The notes: generated by a model not told the origin, from the sequence alone. Counted from the stretch's first letter, positions 20,776-29,461 are shown. The stretch: 57,120 nt of DNA from Chloroflexota bacterium (GCA_004297765.1 SCTZ01000079.1:1-57120), one strand, 5' to 3'. Translations and numbers: made by a program.

Positions 20776-21078
20776 ATGAGCGGCCACAACGTCGAGTTTC
20801 CCATGGAAGCTATTCGGGTGCTATGCCAGCGTTATCACGTGCGTGAGTTATCAGTCTTCGGCTCGGTGCTGCGCGAGGATTTCGGGCCCGAGAGCGATAT
20901 CGATTTGCTCGTCGAATTCGAACCGGATGCGCAAGTCAGCTACCTGGATTTGTTCAGGATCCAAAGAGAACTCGCCACTATCCTTCAACGCCGGGTTGAT
21001 CTGGTGCCCAAGCGCGGTCTCAGACCGCTAATCCGTGAGTCTGTCCTGTCCAGCATGCAGGTTCTCTATGCGGCGTGA
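20776..21078 (+). CDS. mntA: MntA-like nucleotidyltransferase antitoxin
   Basis: A 100-residue minimal nucleotidyltransferase (MNT). It has the GSX10DXD motif (GSVLREDFGPESDID) and a third acidic residue in RRVDLVPK. In HepT/MntA systems this protein neutralises the partner toxin by adding AMP to it. The ATG follows GGGGAGATAGC. It overlaps the next gene by 11 bp, which indicates co-translation. Confidence 0.85.
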   Translation: MSGHNVEFPMEAIRVLCQRYHVRELSVFGSVLREDFGPESDIDLLVEFEPDAQVSYLDLFRIQRELATILQRRVDLVPKRGLRPLIRESVLSSMQVLYAA

Positions 21079-21442
21079 GGAGCTATATCTGGGCGACATC
21101 ATGCAAGCTGCGGACGCGCTCCGGCAGTTTCTTGCCGATGTTAGGCGAGAGGACTTTCTATTAGATGACCTACTGCGAAGTGCTGTGCTTCAGAAGCTTA
21201 CGATTATCGGTGAGGCGGTCGCATGTCTGCCCAGGCGACTTCGCGAACGCCACCCTGAGATCGAATGGCAGGACATCGTCGGGTTTCGCAACATAGCGGT
21301 ACATGCCTACTTCAGCATCGATTGGGACCTCGTGTGGATGGCGGCCATGCGAGATGCTCCAATACTCAGGAGTCAGGTGGCTGGAATCCTCGAGAGGGAA
21401 TACTCGGGTCCATCTCTATCGGAAGACGTCAGCGACGCCTGA
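21068..21442 (+). CDS. hepT: HepT-like HEPN toxin (DUF86)
   Basis: A 124-residue all-alpha HEPN protein with the RNase motif RNIAVHAY (RX4HXY). The Tyr of this motif is the residue AMPylated by MntA in studied pairs. ATG at 21068 is chosen because it lies inside the end of mntA; a longer in-frame start would add a segment unlike the family. With mntA it forms a type VII toxin-antitoxin module. Confidence 0.85.
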   Translation: MRREELYLGDIMQAADALRQFLADVRREDFLLDDLLRSAVLQKLTIIGEAVACLPRRLRERHPEIEWQDIVGFRNIAVHAYFSIDWDLVWMAAMRDAPILRSQVAGILEREYSGPSLSEDVSDA

Positions 21443-21523
21443 CCGCCAAGTTCGTTTTGAGCCGCTGCATCCGCAAGCTCCGCCGTACGTACCCCGTCCC
21501 TGCTGGCACCTGGATGATGACTT

Positions 21524-21958
21524 CTAGCGCAATGTATGTATGTAGGCCAGCAAGTCCTGCATCTGCTGGTCACTTATCTTGTCCGGTCCGAAAGCGGGCA
21601 TGGCGCCCTTGCCGCTGCGAACGATGCTGGTGATCTGCTGATCCGCAACTCCGATGACCGCGGGCCCCACTCCTTGTTTGCCCCCCGGGTGGCAGGCGTT
21701 GCAGTTGGTATTATAAATGGCTTGCCCATTCTGGGCATTTCCTGCCGGGGACGGCGACGCCGGAGCGGCGGTTGGTGATGCAGCCGTTGGTGTCGTAGGT
21801 GTCGTCGGCGAAGCTGCGGGAGCGGTCGGTGCGGCCGTCGTGGGACGTGCGGCGGTTGTCGGAGTTGCCGCGGGCGGAGCCGCCGAGGGTCCACAGCCCA
21901 CCAGTATCGCGACGACGGTCAGCGTAGCGATCGGGGCGAGAAGCACTGTTCGAGTCAT
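21524..21958 (-). CDS. Monoheme cytochrome c lipoprotein
   Basis: A small c-type cytochrome with a lipoprotein signal (VAILVGCG), a Pro/Thr/Ala tether of about 55 residues and a class I cytochrome domain with one heme motif, CNACH, and a likely axial Met in GAMPAF. It would shuttle electrons at the outer face of the membrane. I start at MTRTVLLAP, because a longer start lacks a signal-peptide pattern. It is divergent from the NarI/HdrD-like fusion gene (about 180 bp between starts), suggesting a shared electron path. Confidence 0.85.
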   Translation of the reverse strand: MTRTVLLAPIATLTVVAILVGCGPSAAPPAATPTTAARPTTAAPTAPAASPTTPTTPTAASPTAAPASPSPAGNAQNGQAIYNTNCNACHPGGKQGVGPAVIGVADQQITSIVRSGKGAMPAFGPDKISDQQMQDLLAYIHTLR

Positions 21959-22138
21959 GATGGTGGCGCTTCCTCCTCGTGAATCAACACCAGCAGGGAC
22001 ATAGGGCAACGTACGGGTTCTTCCTTCATCGTAGCACGAATCGCAATCTTGCGAGCGGGTCTTGTGATTCTACTCTAGGCGCAAAGTTGCGAATCTTGTA
22101 TACTAATGTCCACAATCTGCCGGCCCGGGGAACACAGC

Positions 22139-24163
22139 ATGGACGTCACGGCGCAACTCGTCTATTTCTATCCCATCGCCATCATCGCCACCGTCATCTT
22201 CGTGGTGGGGCTTCTGTGGCACCTGCACGTGTGGGTGTCCGGTCGGGTTGGCCACGCGCCGCCGCGCTCGCGCGTGGCCAACCTGGGACCGGCCCTCGGG
22301 GCTGGCTTGCGTGCGGCTCTGCGTCCCTCCAGCCTGGGCGGGCTACTCCAGGATGCGCTTCTACAGCGTGCCATTCTGCGGCGCGGGGGACTGCGCTGGG
22401 CCGTGCATCTCTGCATCATGTGGAGCTTCGTCTGGCTATTCGTGGTGGGCAGCCTGGGCAACATGCTGGCCGAGCGCGGGCTCGTAGATCTGCAAAAGGA
22501 TACGCCCTGGTTTGCTATCTCCAACGAAGTGGCCGGCCTGCTGCTCCTGATCGGACTGGGCATCGCCGCCTATCGGCGCTACGTCTCCCGTCCTGTCCAG
22601 CTTGCGCTCCTGACCACCTGGGAGGATGGGCTCATTCTCGGATGGCTGGCGCTCCTGTCTGTCAGCGGCTTCGTTCTGGAGGCGGTCCGCTTCCTGGACG
22701 CGGGTGTGCCGGCCGACGTTGCGACCTACTCACTGGTGGGCTTCGGGCTATCCACGCTGCTGCGGCCGCTTGGTGCCGACTGGACCGCGCTCTACGTCCC
22801 GGTCTGGTGGATCCACGGGCTGGGCGCGCTAGTCCTGGTCGCGTATCTACCTTTTAGCAAGCTATTGCACATGGTTGGGACACCCCTCTCGCTGCTGGGG
22901 CGCATCGACCAGCCTCATCCGGCTGCCTATGCCGAGCAACCATCCGTGCCTGGGACGGACCGCTTTGGCGCCAAACTCTTGCTTCAGATGGACGCATGCA
23001 CGCGCTGTGGCGAGTGCGTCTCCTGGTGCGAGTCCTATGCGCATCAGTCGTCGCGGTTCGTGGCGCCGGCCGAGAAGATCAAAGGCTACAAACCGATCCT
23101 GAAGCGCGGCGTGGTGCCGTCCGTCCTGAGCGGACTGTTCGGATCCACGGACAAGCAGCGGCTGCGCGAGCTGTCCCAGGGTATTTACGAGTGCACTCTC
23201 TGCGCGCGTTGCGCGCAGGCCTGCCCCGCGGGCATCTCGCTGCGCGAGCTGTGGTTCTCCATGCGCGAGGACATGGTGGCCCGCGGCATCTATCCGGCCG
23301 GAATGAATCTGGCAAAGGATGCAGTGGCGACCCAGCACAACGTGGTCAACTATCCGAACGAAGAGCGGGCCATGTGGGTTGATTACATGGCTGAGGCTCC
23401 GGATGATGCCTACCAGCGCCCGCGGGCCGAGGTGGTCTACTTCGTGGGCTGCATGGCCTCGTTCTCCCCGGCCATTCAGAGCATCCCCGAGTCCTACGTT
23501 CAGGTGCTGACCGCGGCCGGCGTAGACTTCACCATCATGGGCTCCGAGGAATGGTGCTGCGGTTTCCCTCTCCTGGTCGCGGGCATGCGCTCCCAGGCGG
23601 AGTCCGTCCGGCGGCATAACGTGGAGAAGATCCAGGAGATTGGGGCGCGCATGATCACCTTCACCTGCCCCTCCTGTTATAACACGTTTGTGAACGAGTA
23701 CGCGCCTCATTTGCCCGGCGTGGAGATGCTGCACTCCACGCAGCTCCTCCAGCGGCTAATCGATCAGGGCAAGCTGAAGCTAGGGTCATTGACGGAGAAG
23801 GTAACGTACCACGATCCGTGTGACCTGGCGCGCAACTCCGGCGTCTACGATCCACCCCGCAGGGTGCTCCGCTCAATCCCTGGCGTGGAGCTGGTGGAGC
23901 CGGCCGATAGCCGGGAGCACGGCCACTGCTGCGGCGGCGGCGGAGACTTGGAGATCGCCAATCCGGAGTTGGCAGGCTCCATCGCCGTGTCTTCATTGCT
24001 AGCCTTCGAGGACACCGGCGCTGGCACTCTCGTTACTGCCTGCCAGCAGTGCAAGCGCATGTTCCAGAATGCCATCCAACAAAAAGGCAGCCAGATGAAG
24101 ATTCTGGACGTGGGCGAGTTGGTCCATCGGGCCCTAGCGCAGAATGGGTCAGAAGAGCGCTAG
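22139..24163 (+). CDS. Fused NarI-like cytochrome b / HdrD-DsrK-like iron-sulfur protein
   Basis: The 674-residue protein begins with about five transmembrane helices of the nitrate-reductase-gamma type (1-245). Candidate heme b ligands are His28, His30, His90, His226 and His244. A ferredoxin domain follows with two [4Fe-4S] motifs (Cys287/290/293/297 and Cys352/355/358/362). Two CCG domains come last (Cys438, 473/474, 510, 513; and Cys561, 597/598, 635, 638). This is DsrM plus DsrK, or HdrE plus HdrD, in one chain. It should pass electrons between membrane quinone and a disulfide or another cytoplasmic acceptor. The partner is unknown. The first ferredoxin motif ends CES instead of CP. Confidence 0.88.
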   Translation: MDVTAQLVYFYPIAIIATVIFVVGLLWHLHVWVSGRVGHAPPRSRVANLGPALGAGLRAALRPSSLGGLLQDALLQRAILRRGGLRWAVHLCIMWSFVWLFVVGSLGNMLAERGLVDLQKDTPWFAISNEVAGLLLLIGLGIAAYRRYVSRPVQLALLTTWEDGLILGWLALLSVSGFVLEAVRFLDAGVPADVATYSLVGFGLSTLLRPLGADWTALYVPVWWIHGLGALVLVAYLPFSKLLHMVGTPLSLLGRIDQPHPAAYAEQPSVPGTDRFGAKLLLQMDACTRCGECVSWCESYAHQSSRFVAPAEKIKGYKPILKRGVVPSVLSGLFGSTDKQRLRELSQGIYECTLCARCAQACPAGISLRELWFSMREDMVARGIYPAGMNLAKDAVATQHNVVNYPNEERAMWVDYMAEAPDDAYQRPRAEVVYFVGCMASFSPAIQSIPESYVQVLTAAGVDFTIMGSEEWCCGFPLLVAGMRSQAESVRRHNVEKIQEIGARMITFTCPSCYNTFVNEYAPHLPGVEMLHSTQLLQRLIDQGKLKLGSLTEKVTYHDPCDLARNSGVYDPPRRVLRSIPGVELVEPADSREHGHCCGGGGDLEIANPELAGSIAVSSLLAFEDTGAGTLVTACQQCKRMFQNAIQQKGSQMKILDVGELVHRALAQNGSEER

Positions 24164-24178
24164 ACTGTGCTGGCTGGT

Positions 24179-26206
24179 CTACCGGTTCCTCGGCGGGAGG
24201 AATTCCGCCACGTGGCACATCAAGCACAGGTTGTCGGTGAAACCGACGTGATTGGCCGGCACAACTGGCACCTGTGCCAGATTCCCCTGTCCATGGCAGC
24301 TCAAGCACCCTATGACAGTAACCGAGGCTGGGTGCTTGACGACTCTCGGTATGCGCGACGACAGCCCCCCCGCCGCAGGTGAACCAGCTTCGTGGCACAT
24401 CGTGCACGATTGTTCGGTGCGGTTGGCGTGGCTGGTTGGATAAGGGATTATGCCCGAGAGTCCGTGGCATGCTCCGCACTTCCCCTCGCGTCCCTGGATC
24501 TCGTGCGTAATTAGAGGAGCCATGCGTCCTTGCTGATGGCACCATGCACACGACTGGGAGGCGCGCCCCCAATGCCCCATGGGATACGGAAAGGCGGCAG
24601 TCAGTCCGTGGCACTGCAGGCACTCTTCCTCCCGTCCTTCCACTCGATGCGGCGCGTCCGGAGGGGGATTCAAAGACCCGAACGTGGAAGTTGCATATTC
24701 TTTTGCTGGCGTGGCTGTCGCCGTGGTCGGTGCGGAGCCAAGGGTCTGCATTGATGATGGGTTGGTCGTGGGCGTCGCGGTTGGGTTGGGCAACAGTGCT
24801 TCCGTGCGCTTATCGAAGTGACAGGAAAGGCAGGTGCCATCCGTACGCTCGCCGTGCGAGTCGGTCACCGACTTGGCTCGTGTCGCCATGCCCTTTGCAT
24901 GACAACTGAGGCAGCGATCGCCACGCTCAGTGATGTGCGGAATTGGCGGCGCGCCGCCGGTCGGTGCAAAGTGGCAGCTGCCACAGACGGCGCTGGATGT
25001 GTAGCCATGCGCCTTGGGCATCGGGCGCATGCCGCCCGTGTCGTGGCAATCCAGGCAGTCCAGCCTGCGCAGCACGCTGTGTGTGATATTGGGCGCGCCG
25101 CTCCCCGATGAGCGCAGGGCACGGAAGGCCTGTTGTCTGAGGTACTGCAGAATACCGTCGACTTCGACGGGCGAGAGACCGCCTTGCCCGGGCATGCCTT
25201 CGTGCGGCTTGCCATTTGCACTTGTGGTGACCAGCCACGTCAGGTCATCCGGCGTCAGAATCGCAATCGAGGAGAGGAATTCCCGTTTCAGAGCATGGCA
25301 ACGGCCGCAGCGGCTGGAGAAGGTCTGGGCCGGGGTTTGCGGGCGGGGCGTCGGTGATACCCGCGCGTTGGGATCCACCCGCACCGTGAAACGAACGCTG
25401 ACCATGGCACCAACGTTGCGTGAGTCATGACCCACGCCACTCACGAGGATGGGGTATTCGCCGGCAGGCGTGTCGCCAGGAATGGAGATTGTGGCGTCGG
25501 CGCCGCTGAGGTCGGCCACGCCGTCCGGGTCGGCGCCCTCAGCATCACCACGGTCGTCGAACACAACCGGCGCCCACTCGGGCTTCAACGGCTTCCCATC
25601 GAGCGTCAGATGGTACGCTCCCTTCAGGTCGGCGGCCTCCAGCCAGCGGGTTACCCGGCTCCCCTCGGCATTGGCCGCCTTGTCCCAGGCGGGACTCCAA
25701 AACGCCGCGCCCTCATCCTGTGGTGACCAGGACTTGGGGTGCGACAGACCGCCCGGCGCGATGCGCCAAGGGGGCTTGGCCGGAATCACAAGCTGGGCCC
25801 CGACGCCCCGAAAACGCTTAGGGTCGCCGAGCATACCTCGGAAGTAGAAGTCGATCTCAAAGGACTGACCGGGCGCCATGGTGAGCATCTGGTCAGGGCT
25901 CAGCTCGACACCATTCACGGCAACGAAGATAGCCGCGTCGGGGTTGGCACGGCTGTGGCATTGAGAGCACTCCGTCGTGCCCATTCTTTGTCCTGCCTGC
26001 GGCTGTTGGTCCCCGAGCTGAGGAGCGCTTGGAGCGTAGGCGAAGAACGAGGCGGCAGCACTGGCGGCGAATAGCCACGCGAAGGGGACGAACAATAGCC
26101 ACCGGGGCGTCCGCCTGCGGAGGCCGGCGATGGTTCTAGCAAAACCGGCAATGCCCTTCGTCAATGTGACATCCAAACTAGTGGTCCGTGACCGATGAAC
26201 CGACAC
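24179..26206 (-). CDS. Dodecaheme c-type cytochrome
   Basis: The 675-residue product has an N-terminal membrane segment (about 36-57) and twelve CxxCH motifs with first Cys at 80, 300, 384, 408, 432, 459, 529, 553, 577, 601, 634 and 661. Residues 90-285 form a heme-free beta-rich domain. From 384 on, hemes come as pairs 24-27 residues apart, in modules with a His between the two motifs (for example HGLSGIIPYPTSH). A Pro/Thr linker splits the modules at about 472-505. It probably works outside the membrane as an electron conduit. It is convergent with the NarI/HdrD-like gene (15 bp apart). Confidence 0.88.
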   Translation of the reverse strand: MSVHRSRTTSLDVTLTKGIAGFARTIAGLRRRTPRWLLFVPFAWLFAASAAASFFAYAPSAPQLGDQQPQAGQRMGTTECSQCHSRANPDAAIFVAVNGVELSPDQMLTMAPGQSFEIDFYFRGMLGDPKRFRGVGAQLVIPAKPPWRIAPGGLSHPKSWSPQDEGAAFWSPAWDKAANAEGSRVTRWLEAADLKGAYHLTLDGKPLKPEWAPVVFDDRGDAEGADPDGVADLSGADATISIPGDTPAGEYPILVSGVGHDSRNVGAMVSVRFTVRVDPNARVSPTPRPQTPAQTFSSRCGRCHALKREFLSSIAILTPDDLTWLVTTSANGKPHEGMPGQGGLSPVEVDGILQYLRQQAFRALRSSGSGAPNITHSVLRRLDCLDCHDTGGMRPMPKAHGYTSSAVCGSCHFAPTGGAPPIPHITERGDRCLSCHAKGMATRAKSVTDSHGERTDGTCLSCHFDKRTEALLPNPTATPTTNPSSMQTLGSAPTTATATPAKEYATSTFGSLNPPPDAPHRVEGREEECLQCHGLTAAFPYPMGHWGRASQSCAWCHQQGRMAPLITHEIQGREGKCGACHGLSGIIPYPTSHANRTEQSCTMCHEAGSPAAGGLSSRIPRVVKHPASVTVIGCLSCHGQGNLAQVPVVPANHVGFTDNLCLMCHVAEFLPPRNR

Positions 26207-26233
26207 GTGGTGGTCCCGACCAGACCTTTGACT

Positions 26234-26315
26234 GTCATTCTGAGCCGCAGTGAAGAATCTCCCCGGGGTCTCGGCACAAGCAACGAGGAGACCCTTCGCT
26301 GCGGCTCAGGGTGAC
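26234..26315. repeat. Palindromic intergenic repeat (GTCATTCTGAG family)
   Basis: Arms GTCATTCTGAGCCGCAG and, on the other strand, GTCACCCTGAGCCGCAG extend into GAAG, matching at about 19 of 22 positions. Related copies lie at 28079-28159 and 45165-45275. Confidence 0.65.
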
Positions 26316-26404
26316 TCACTCTCCTTCTCAGGAGTCGCAGAGCATCAGGACCGTGATTATATGTCTGCTCCGGCAGGGACGGCGCCCCGTCTTCCGGAGC
26401 AGTT

Positions 26405-26431
26405 GGGGAGGAGGCATGAAGCCTCCTCCCC
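26405..26431 (-). terminator. Strong hairpin after the hexaheme cytochrome gene
   Basis: Perfect 11-bp stem GGGGAGGAGGC/GCCTCCTCCCC with a 5-nt loop, 14 bp after the stop codon. There is no clear U run, so it may stabilise the 3' end rather than act as a classical terminator. Confidence 0.5.
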
Positions 26432-26445
26432 GATTGCAGAATCCG

Positions 26446-27726
26446 TTATTTGCCCTGCTGGTGGCAGGCGCCGCAGACGCCGCGCTCCGGGTAGTACAAG
26501 AGTGCGCTCTTGCTGGCCAGGAACGGTGTGGCGGGGTCGTTGACGTACGGCGAGTCCAAAGTGGCGGTAGTGCCATGCGCGAAGTGGCAGGTCAAGCAGG
26601 TGAAACCGTACTTCTTGGTGATAGGAGTGGTGGTCGTGCCGTCGATGGCAAAGCGCAGCGGCACAGCATAGCCATCCCTCCAGGGATAGTTGTCGTAGAT
26701 AGCATGGTCGCGCTCTTCGGGGCGGATGGCGTTGCTAACGTCCGAGGCGCTCGCTATCTTGAAGTGGCGGCTGACGGTATGGCGGTATTCGAACCGGTTG
26801 GTCAGAGCCGAGGACGTGTCCTGGTTCGGGTACACGTACTTCTGCATGCCGTCGTATCGCTGGTAATCCCTATCCCCGGTGTCTTCGTACGGGTCGGTGC
26901 TGTCGGACCGCGTCTCAGCCGACGTGTGCCGCGTCAGGTACGTCTTGTGGCAACTGGCGCAGAAGTCGTTGATGCCCTGGGTGTAGAGGGTCTGTTTGAA
27001 CGAGGTCTGGGTGTATGTGTGACCGCCATAGACGTTGGCGTTCGTGTCGCCGAAATACTCCCTGGATTGGCCATCTTGGGAGATTACGGTGCCGCCGGGC
27101 ATGCTGAGCACCTGCTGGTTCCTCCACGGTAGGGCCTCGCCCTCGGGAGTCACAACCTCTTTGTCGTTGTTCGGTGCTGGCTGGAAGGTCAGCAGGTCGG
27201 TGAAGGACTTCGGCATCTTATGCCCGGGGTTCGCATCCTGAAGTATGCGGTAGTTGGTCGAGCCGTGGGGGTTGTGGCAGCTCGTGCACTCGAATCCAAA
27301 CCTTGTCGTGGCGACGTCGATGCCCTTACCGTCCACCGTGCCACCCCAGGCGATCTGAACGGCCGAGTCATCAATTATGGTGCCCGAGTCCTTGACGCTG
27401 TGCTTCGAGGTGACCAGGGCGCCATTAATGTTGTCGAAGCCGCCCCCGTTAAGTCGGGCGCCGAGTTGGTTTCCGTCCTCGACGTTGAGTGTGGAGCCGG
27501 TGGCGCCGCTGCCGTGGCAGCTCACGCACAGCTCATAGATGTTCGGCTGGGTGATCAAGAACTCGCCTACGGCCGTGTGGGCGCGGTGGCATCCCGCGCA
27601 GGCGCCGGTGGTGATACCGTATCCGTTGCCGCCGGTACCGTGTGGTCCGGCGTCAGCGAAGACGATGGCCACCGCGGCGAGAGACAGCACGATGGTGGCT
27701 GCCGCGATGATAAGTAGCTTCTTCAC
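26446..27726 (-). CDS. Hexaheme c-type cytochrome, OmcS-like layout
   Basis: Secreted cytochrome of 426 residues. The GTG start at 27726 follows AAAGGAG (27744-27738) and gives a standard signal peptide (KKLLIIAAATIVLSLA...FADAG). An upstream in-frame start would put 13 residues before it. Six CxxCH motifs have first Cys at 43, 67, 147, 256, 377 and 418. The third is CTSCHNPHG, the fifth CLTCHFAHG and the sixth lies 5 residues from the C-terminus. Geobacter OmcS (about 430 residues, six hemes) has the same order, similar spacing, CSSCHDPHG at heme 3 and a C-terminal last heme. A filament-forming extracellular role is inferred. The gene has a long structured leader and two operator-like sites. 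Confidence 0.85.
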   Translation of the reverse strand: MKKLLIIAAATIVLSLAAVAIVFADAGPHGTGGNGYGITTGACAGCHRAHTAVGEFLITQPNIYELCVSCHGSGATGSTLNVEDGNQLGARLNGGGFDNINGALVTSKHSVKDSGTIIDDSAVQIAWGGTVDGKGIDVATTRFGFECTSCHNPHGSTNYRILQDANPGHKMPKSFTDLLTFQPAPNNDKEVVTPEGEALPWRNQQVLSMPGGTVISQDGQSREYFGDTNANVYGGHTYTQTSFKQTLYTQGINDFCASCHKTYLTRHTSAETRSDSTDPYEDTGDRDYQRYDGMQKYVYPNQDTSSALTNRFEYRHTVSRHFKIASASDVSNAIRPEERDHAIYDNYPWRDGYAVPLRFAIDGTTTTPITKKYGFTCLTCHFAHGTTATLDSPYVNDPATPFLASKSALLYYPERGVCGACHQQGK

Positions 27727-27938
27727 GCGTTTGTCAACTCCTTTCCTGACTGATGAACGAATCATCGATGGGCGCGATAGCTGGTGGACGTTTATGTACT
27801 CGGGTTGGCCGCGGCATCACCTCCTCGGTGGGGAGCAACGGCGGCTCGCGTCTTTGCGAAGCCGGCCTTCGTCCCGCAGGGCGGCCATCACCCCTGCGCC
27901 TTGGACGCCAGTCATAAGCGCCCAGGAAGAAATCGACG
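27727..27938 (-). promoter_or_regulatory. Structured 5' leader of the hexaheme cytochrome gene
   Basis: About 210 nt lie between the predicted transcription start and the GTG. The RNA can form CAGGG/CCCTG around 27885, then a hairpin GGCU(U)CGC/GCGAGCC with loop AAAGAC (about 27842-27864), then CACC/GGUG near 27815-27828. There is no protein gene. It does not match GEMM (c-di-GMP/cGAMP) or other riboswitch consensuses that I can recall. It could be a regulatory or stabilising leader. Confidence 0.45.
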
Positions 27939-27944
27939 ATTTCG

Positions 27945-28014
27945 ATTATTGCAGTGCGTGCATCAGTGCGCTATCACGCAAACCGATGATCCTGTTGTCA
28001 CGCTATTCGTGACA
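27945..28014 (-). promoter_or_regulatory. Promoter with two operator-like sites for the hexaheme cytochrome
   Basis: Site 1 is TGTCACG-N5-CGTGACA at 27996-28014. Site 2 is TATCACGCAAACCGATGAT at 27972-27990, with one good half. Their centres are 24 bp apart. The -10 box AATAAT (27950-27945) begins 21 bp after site 2, so site 2 would cover the -35 position, as for a class II activator. The same arrangement and spacing occur at 34948-35017. Confidence 0.65.
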
Positions 28015-28078
28015 CTCGGGCAGTACTGCGATGTCAACCAAGGTTGAGTTCAACTGATACCGTACGCCTTTGACTGAT

Positions 28079-28159
28079 CTGTCGCTCTGAGAAAGTGGAT
28101 GAGAGGCTTCGAGCTGCCGAGATCTCGGAGATCGCTACGGCTTCGGCTCAGCATGACAG
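28079..28159. repeat. Degenerate copy of the GTCATTCTGAG palindromic repeat
   Basis: Arms CTGTCGCTCTGAG and, on the other strand, CTGTCATGCTGAG enclose about 55 bp. It is more decayed than the copy at 26234. Confidence 0.45.
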
Positions 28160-28296
28160 GATGTGACGTTGTGGTAAGTACAGAGGATGTCTGAGAAGCT
28201 CTCCGGGTGTTCACGTCTCCGCGTCAATCCCGCGGAAGCGGAATGACGGATGCTCGCCGGTTGAACGCCCTATGTTTCAAGGCAACACAAAGCACG

Positions 28297-28324
28297 GTGG
28301 ATGCCCGCAAGAGCGGGCATCCAC
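28297..28324 (-). terminator. 12-bp hairpin after the NHL gene
   Basis: Perfect stem GTGGATGCCCGC/GCGGGCATCCAC with loop AAGA, 36 bp after the stop codon at 28361. It lacks a strong U run and may also be a REP-type repeat. Confidence 0.45.
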
Positions 28325-28360
28325 GAGGTCGGTAGATCTCCGGATTTCAGGAACGAGGCA

Positions 28361-29416
28361 CTAGTACACCCAAACCTGCACGCGGTCGTTCACGCGGTCG
28401 GTCACGTAGACGCGGCCGGACTGGTCGATGGCGACGCCGTTGGGATACTGGAGTTGTCCATCACCAAGGCCGAATTCCCCGAAGGTGAACAGTTGCGCGG
28501 GCCGATCGCCGCCCACGCCGAAGACCGATACCATGCTGTTGGTCGTATCTACCACGTGCAGACGGTTTTGTTCGTCGAGGGCGACACCTCGCGGTAGACC
28601 CTGACCGGCGATCACGTCGGCTTTGAGAACCTGGCCGAAGTCCTGATCGCGAATGCTGAAGGCGTCGACGCGCCCATTGTTGCCGTTGCTGACGAAGAGA
28701 CGATCCTTGTCGTCGACCACGAGGCCGTTAGGAAACTCGAGCTCGCCTGGCCCGTTTCCTCGCTGGCCGAAAGCCCCCTTGAATTGGAGCTGCGCGTCGT
28801 ACACGAGCACGCGGTGCGTCTCCTTCTCGACGCCGGCCGTGGCGACGTAGAGACGTCCATGACGATCGAAGGCGAGGCCGAGGGGCGTTGCAGAGGTATC
28901 CCCAGGGGGTGGCGGCACCCGCCCCGCATACTCGCCGGACGGCGAGTATATGTGGACGGCGCGAGAAGTCGAATCGCTGACGAAGATGCGTCCCTTGCCA
29001 TCCAGCGCCACGTAGGTCGGTGCGCGCTTGCCCTTATCGGTATCCGGCGGGCTCAGGAAGCCAACCGGCCTGCCGTTGCCGTCGAAGACGCGCACCTGGC
29101 GCTCCCCCGCGGACTCCGTGACGTAGAGACGCTGGCCGTCCCGGCTCACCGCAACGCCCAGAGGCCGGCTCACATCATATATGGAGAAGCCAAAACGCGG
29201 CGGCGTCCTTTGCGTTAGAGTGCCGACCACGGGCAGCGCGGCGAACGGCTTCTTATTCACGGCATAGAAGGCTGCGAACACAAGGTTGGCGAGCAGTCCT
29301 AAGGAAAGCACACCGAATGCCAGCCATAGCAATGGCCGCTTACGGTGCTTCTTCAGCTCGATGGCTGTCTCGGCGGTCCCGACCGCCCTGTCCTCCTGTT
29401 CCTGTCTTTCCGACAT
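28361..29416 (-). CDS. Membrane-anchored NHL-repeat beta-propeller protein
   Basis: The 351-residue product has a charged N-terminus, one transmembrane helix (about 29-51) and five to six NHL/YncE-like blades. The blades recur as PxGVAxDxxGRxYVxD segments, such as PNGLVVDDKDRLFVSNG and PNGVAIDQSGRVYVTD. The propeller would face outward. Its partner may be protein or sugar; NHL proteins recur next to multiheme cytochrome genes in other bacteria. The start ATG follows AAGGGGTACTAGGAC. It lies between the hexaheme cytochrome and a TPR membrane protein. Confidence 0.85.
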   Translation of the reverse strand: MSERQEQEDRAVGTAETAIELKKHRKRPLLWLAFGVLSLGLLANLVFAAFYAVNKKPFAALPVVGTLTQRTPPRFGFSIYDVSRPLGVAVSRDGQRLYVTESAGERQVRVFDGNGRPVGFLSPPDTDKGKRAPTYVALDGKGRIFVSDSTSRAVHIYSPSGEYAGRVPPPPGDTSATPLGLAFDRHGRLYVATAGVEKETHRVLVYDAQLQFKGAFGQRGNGPGELEFPNGLVVDDKDRLFVSNGNNGRVDAFSIRDQDFGQVLKADVIAGQGLPRGVALDEQNRLHVVDTTNSMVSVFGVGGDRPAQLFTFGEFGLGDGQLQYPNGVAIDQSGRVYVTDRVNDRVQVWVY

Positions 29417-29461
29417 GTCCTAGTACCCCTTCCTGCTGGTAGTTGCTCAATTCTTTCGGTA

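Noticed and set aside
27727..27938. GEMM (c-di-GMP or cGAMP) riboswitch upstream of the hexaheme cytochrome
   Set aside because: I looked for it because such switches precede cytochrome genes in Geobacter. The core GGCAAACC and GACGCAAAGCC elements are absent; only an isolated CGCAAAG is present.
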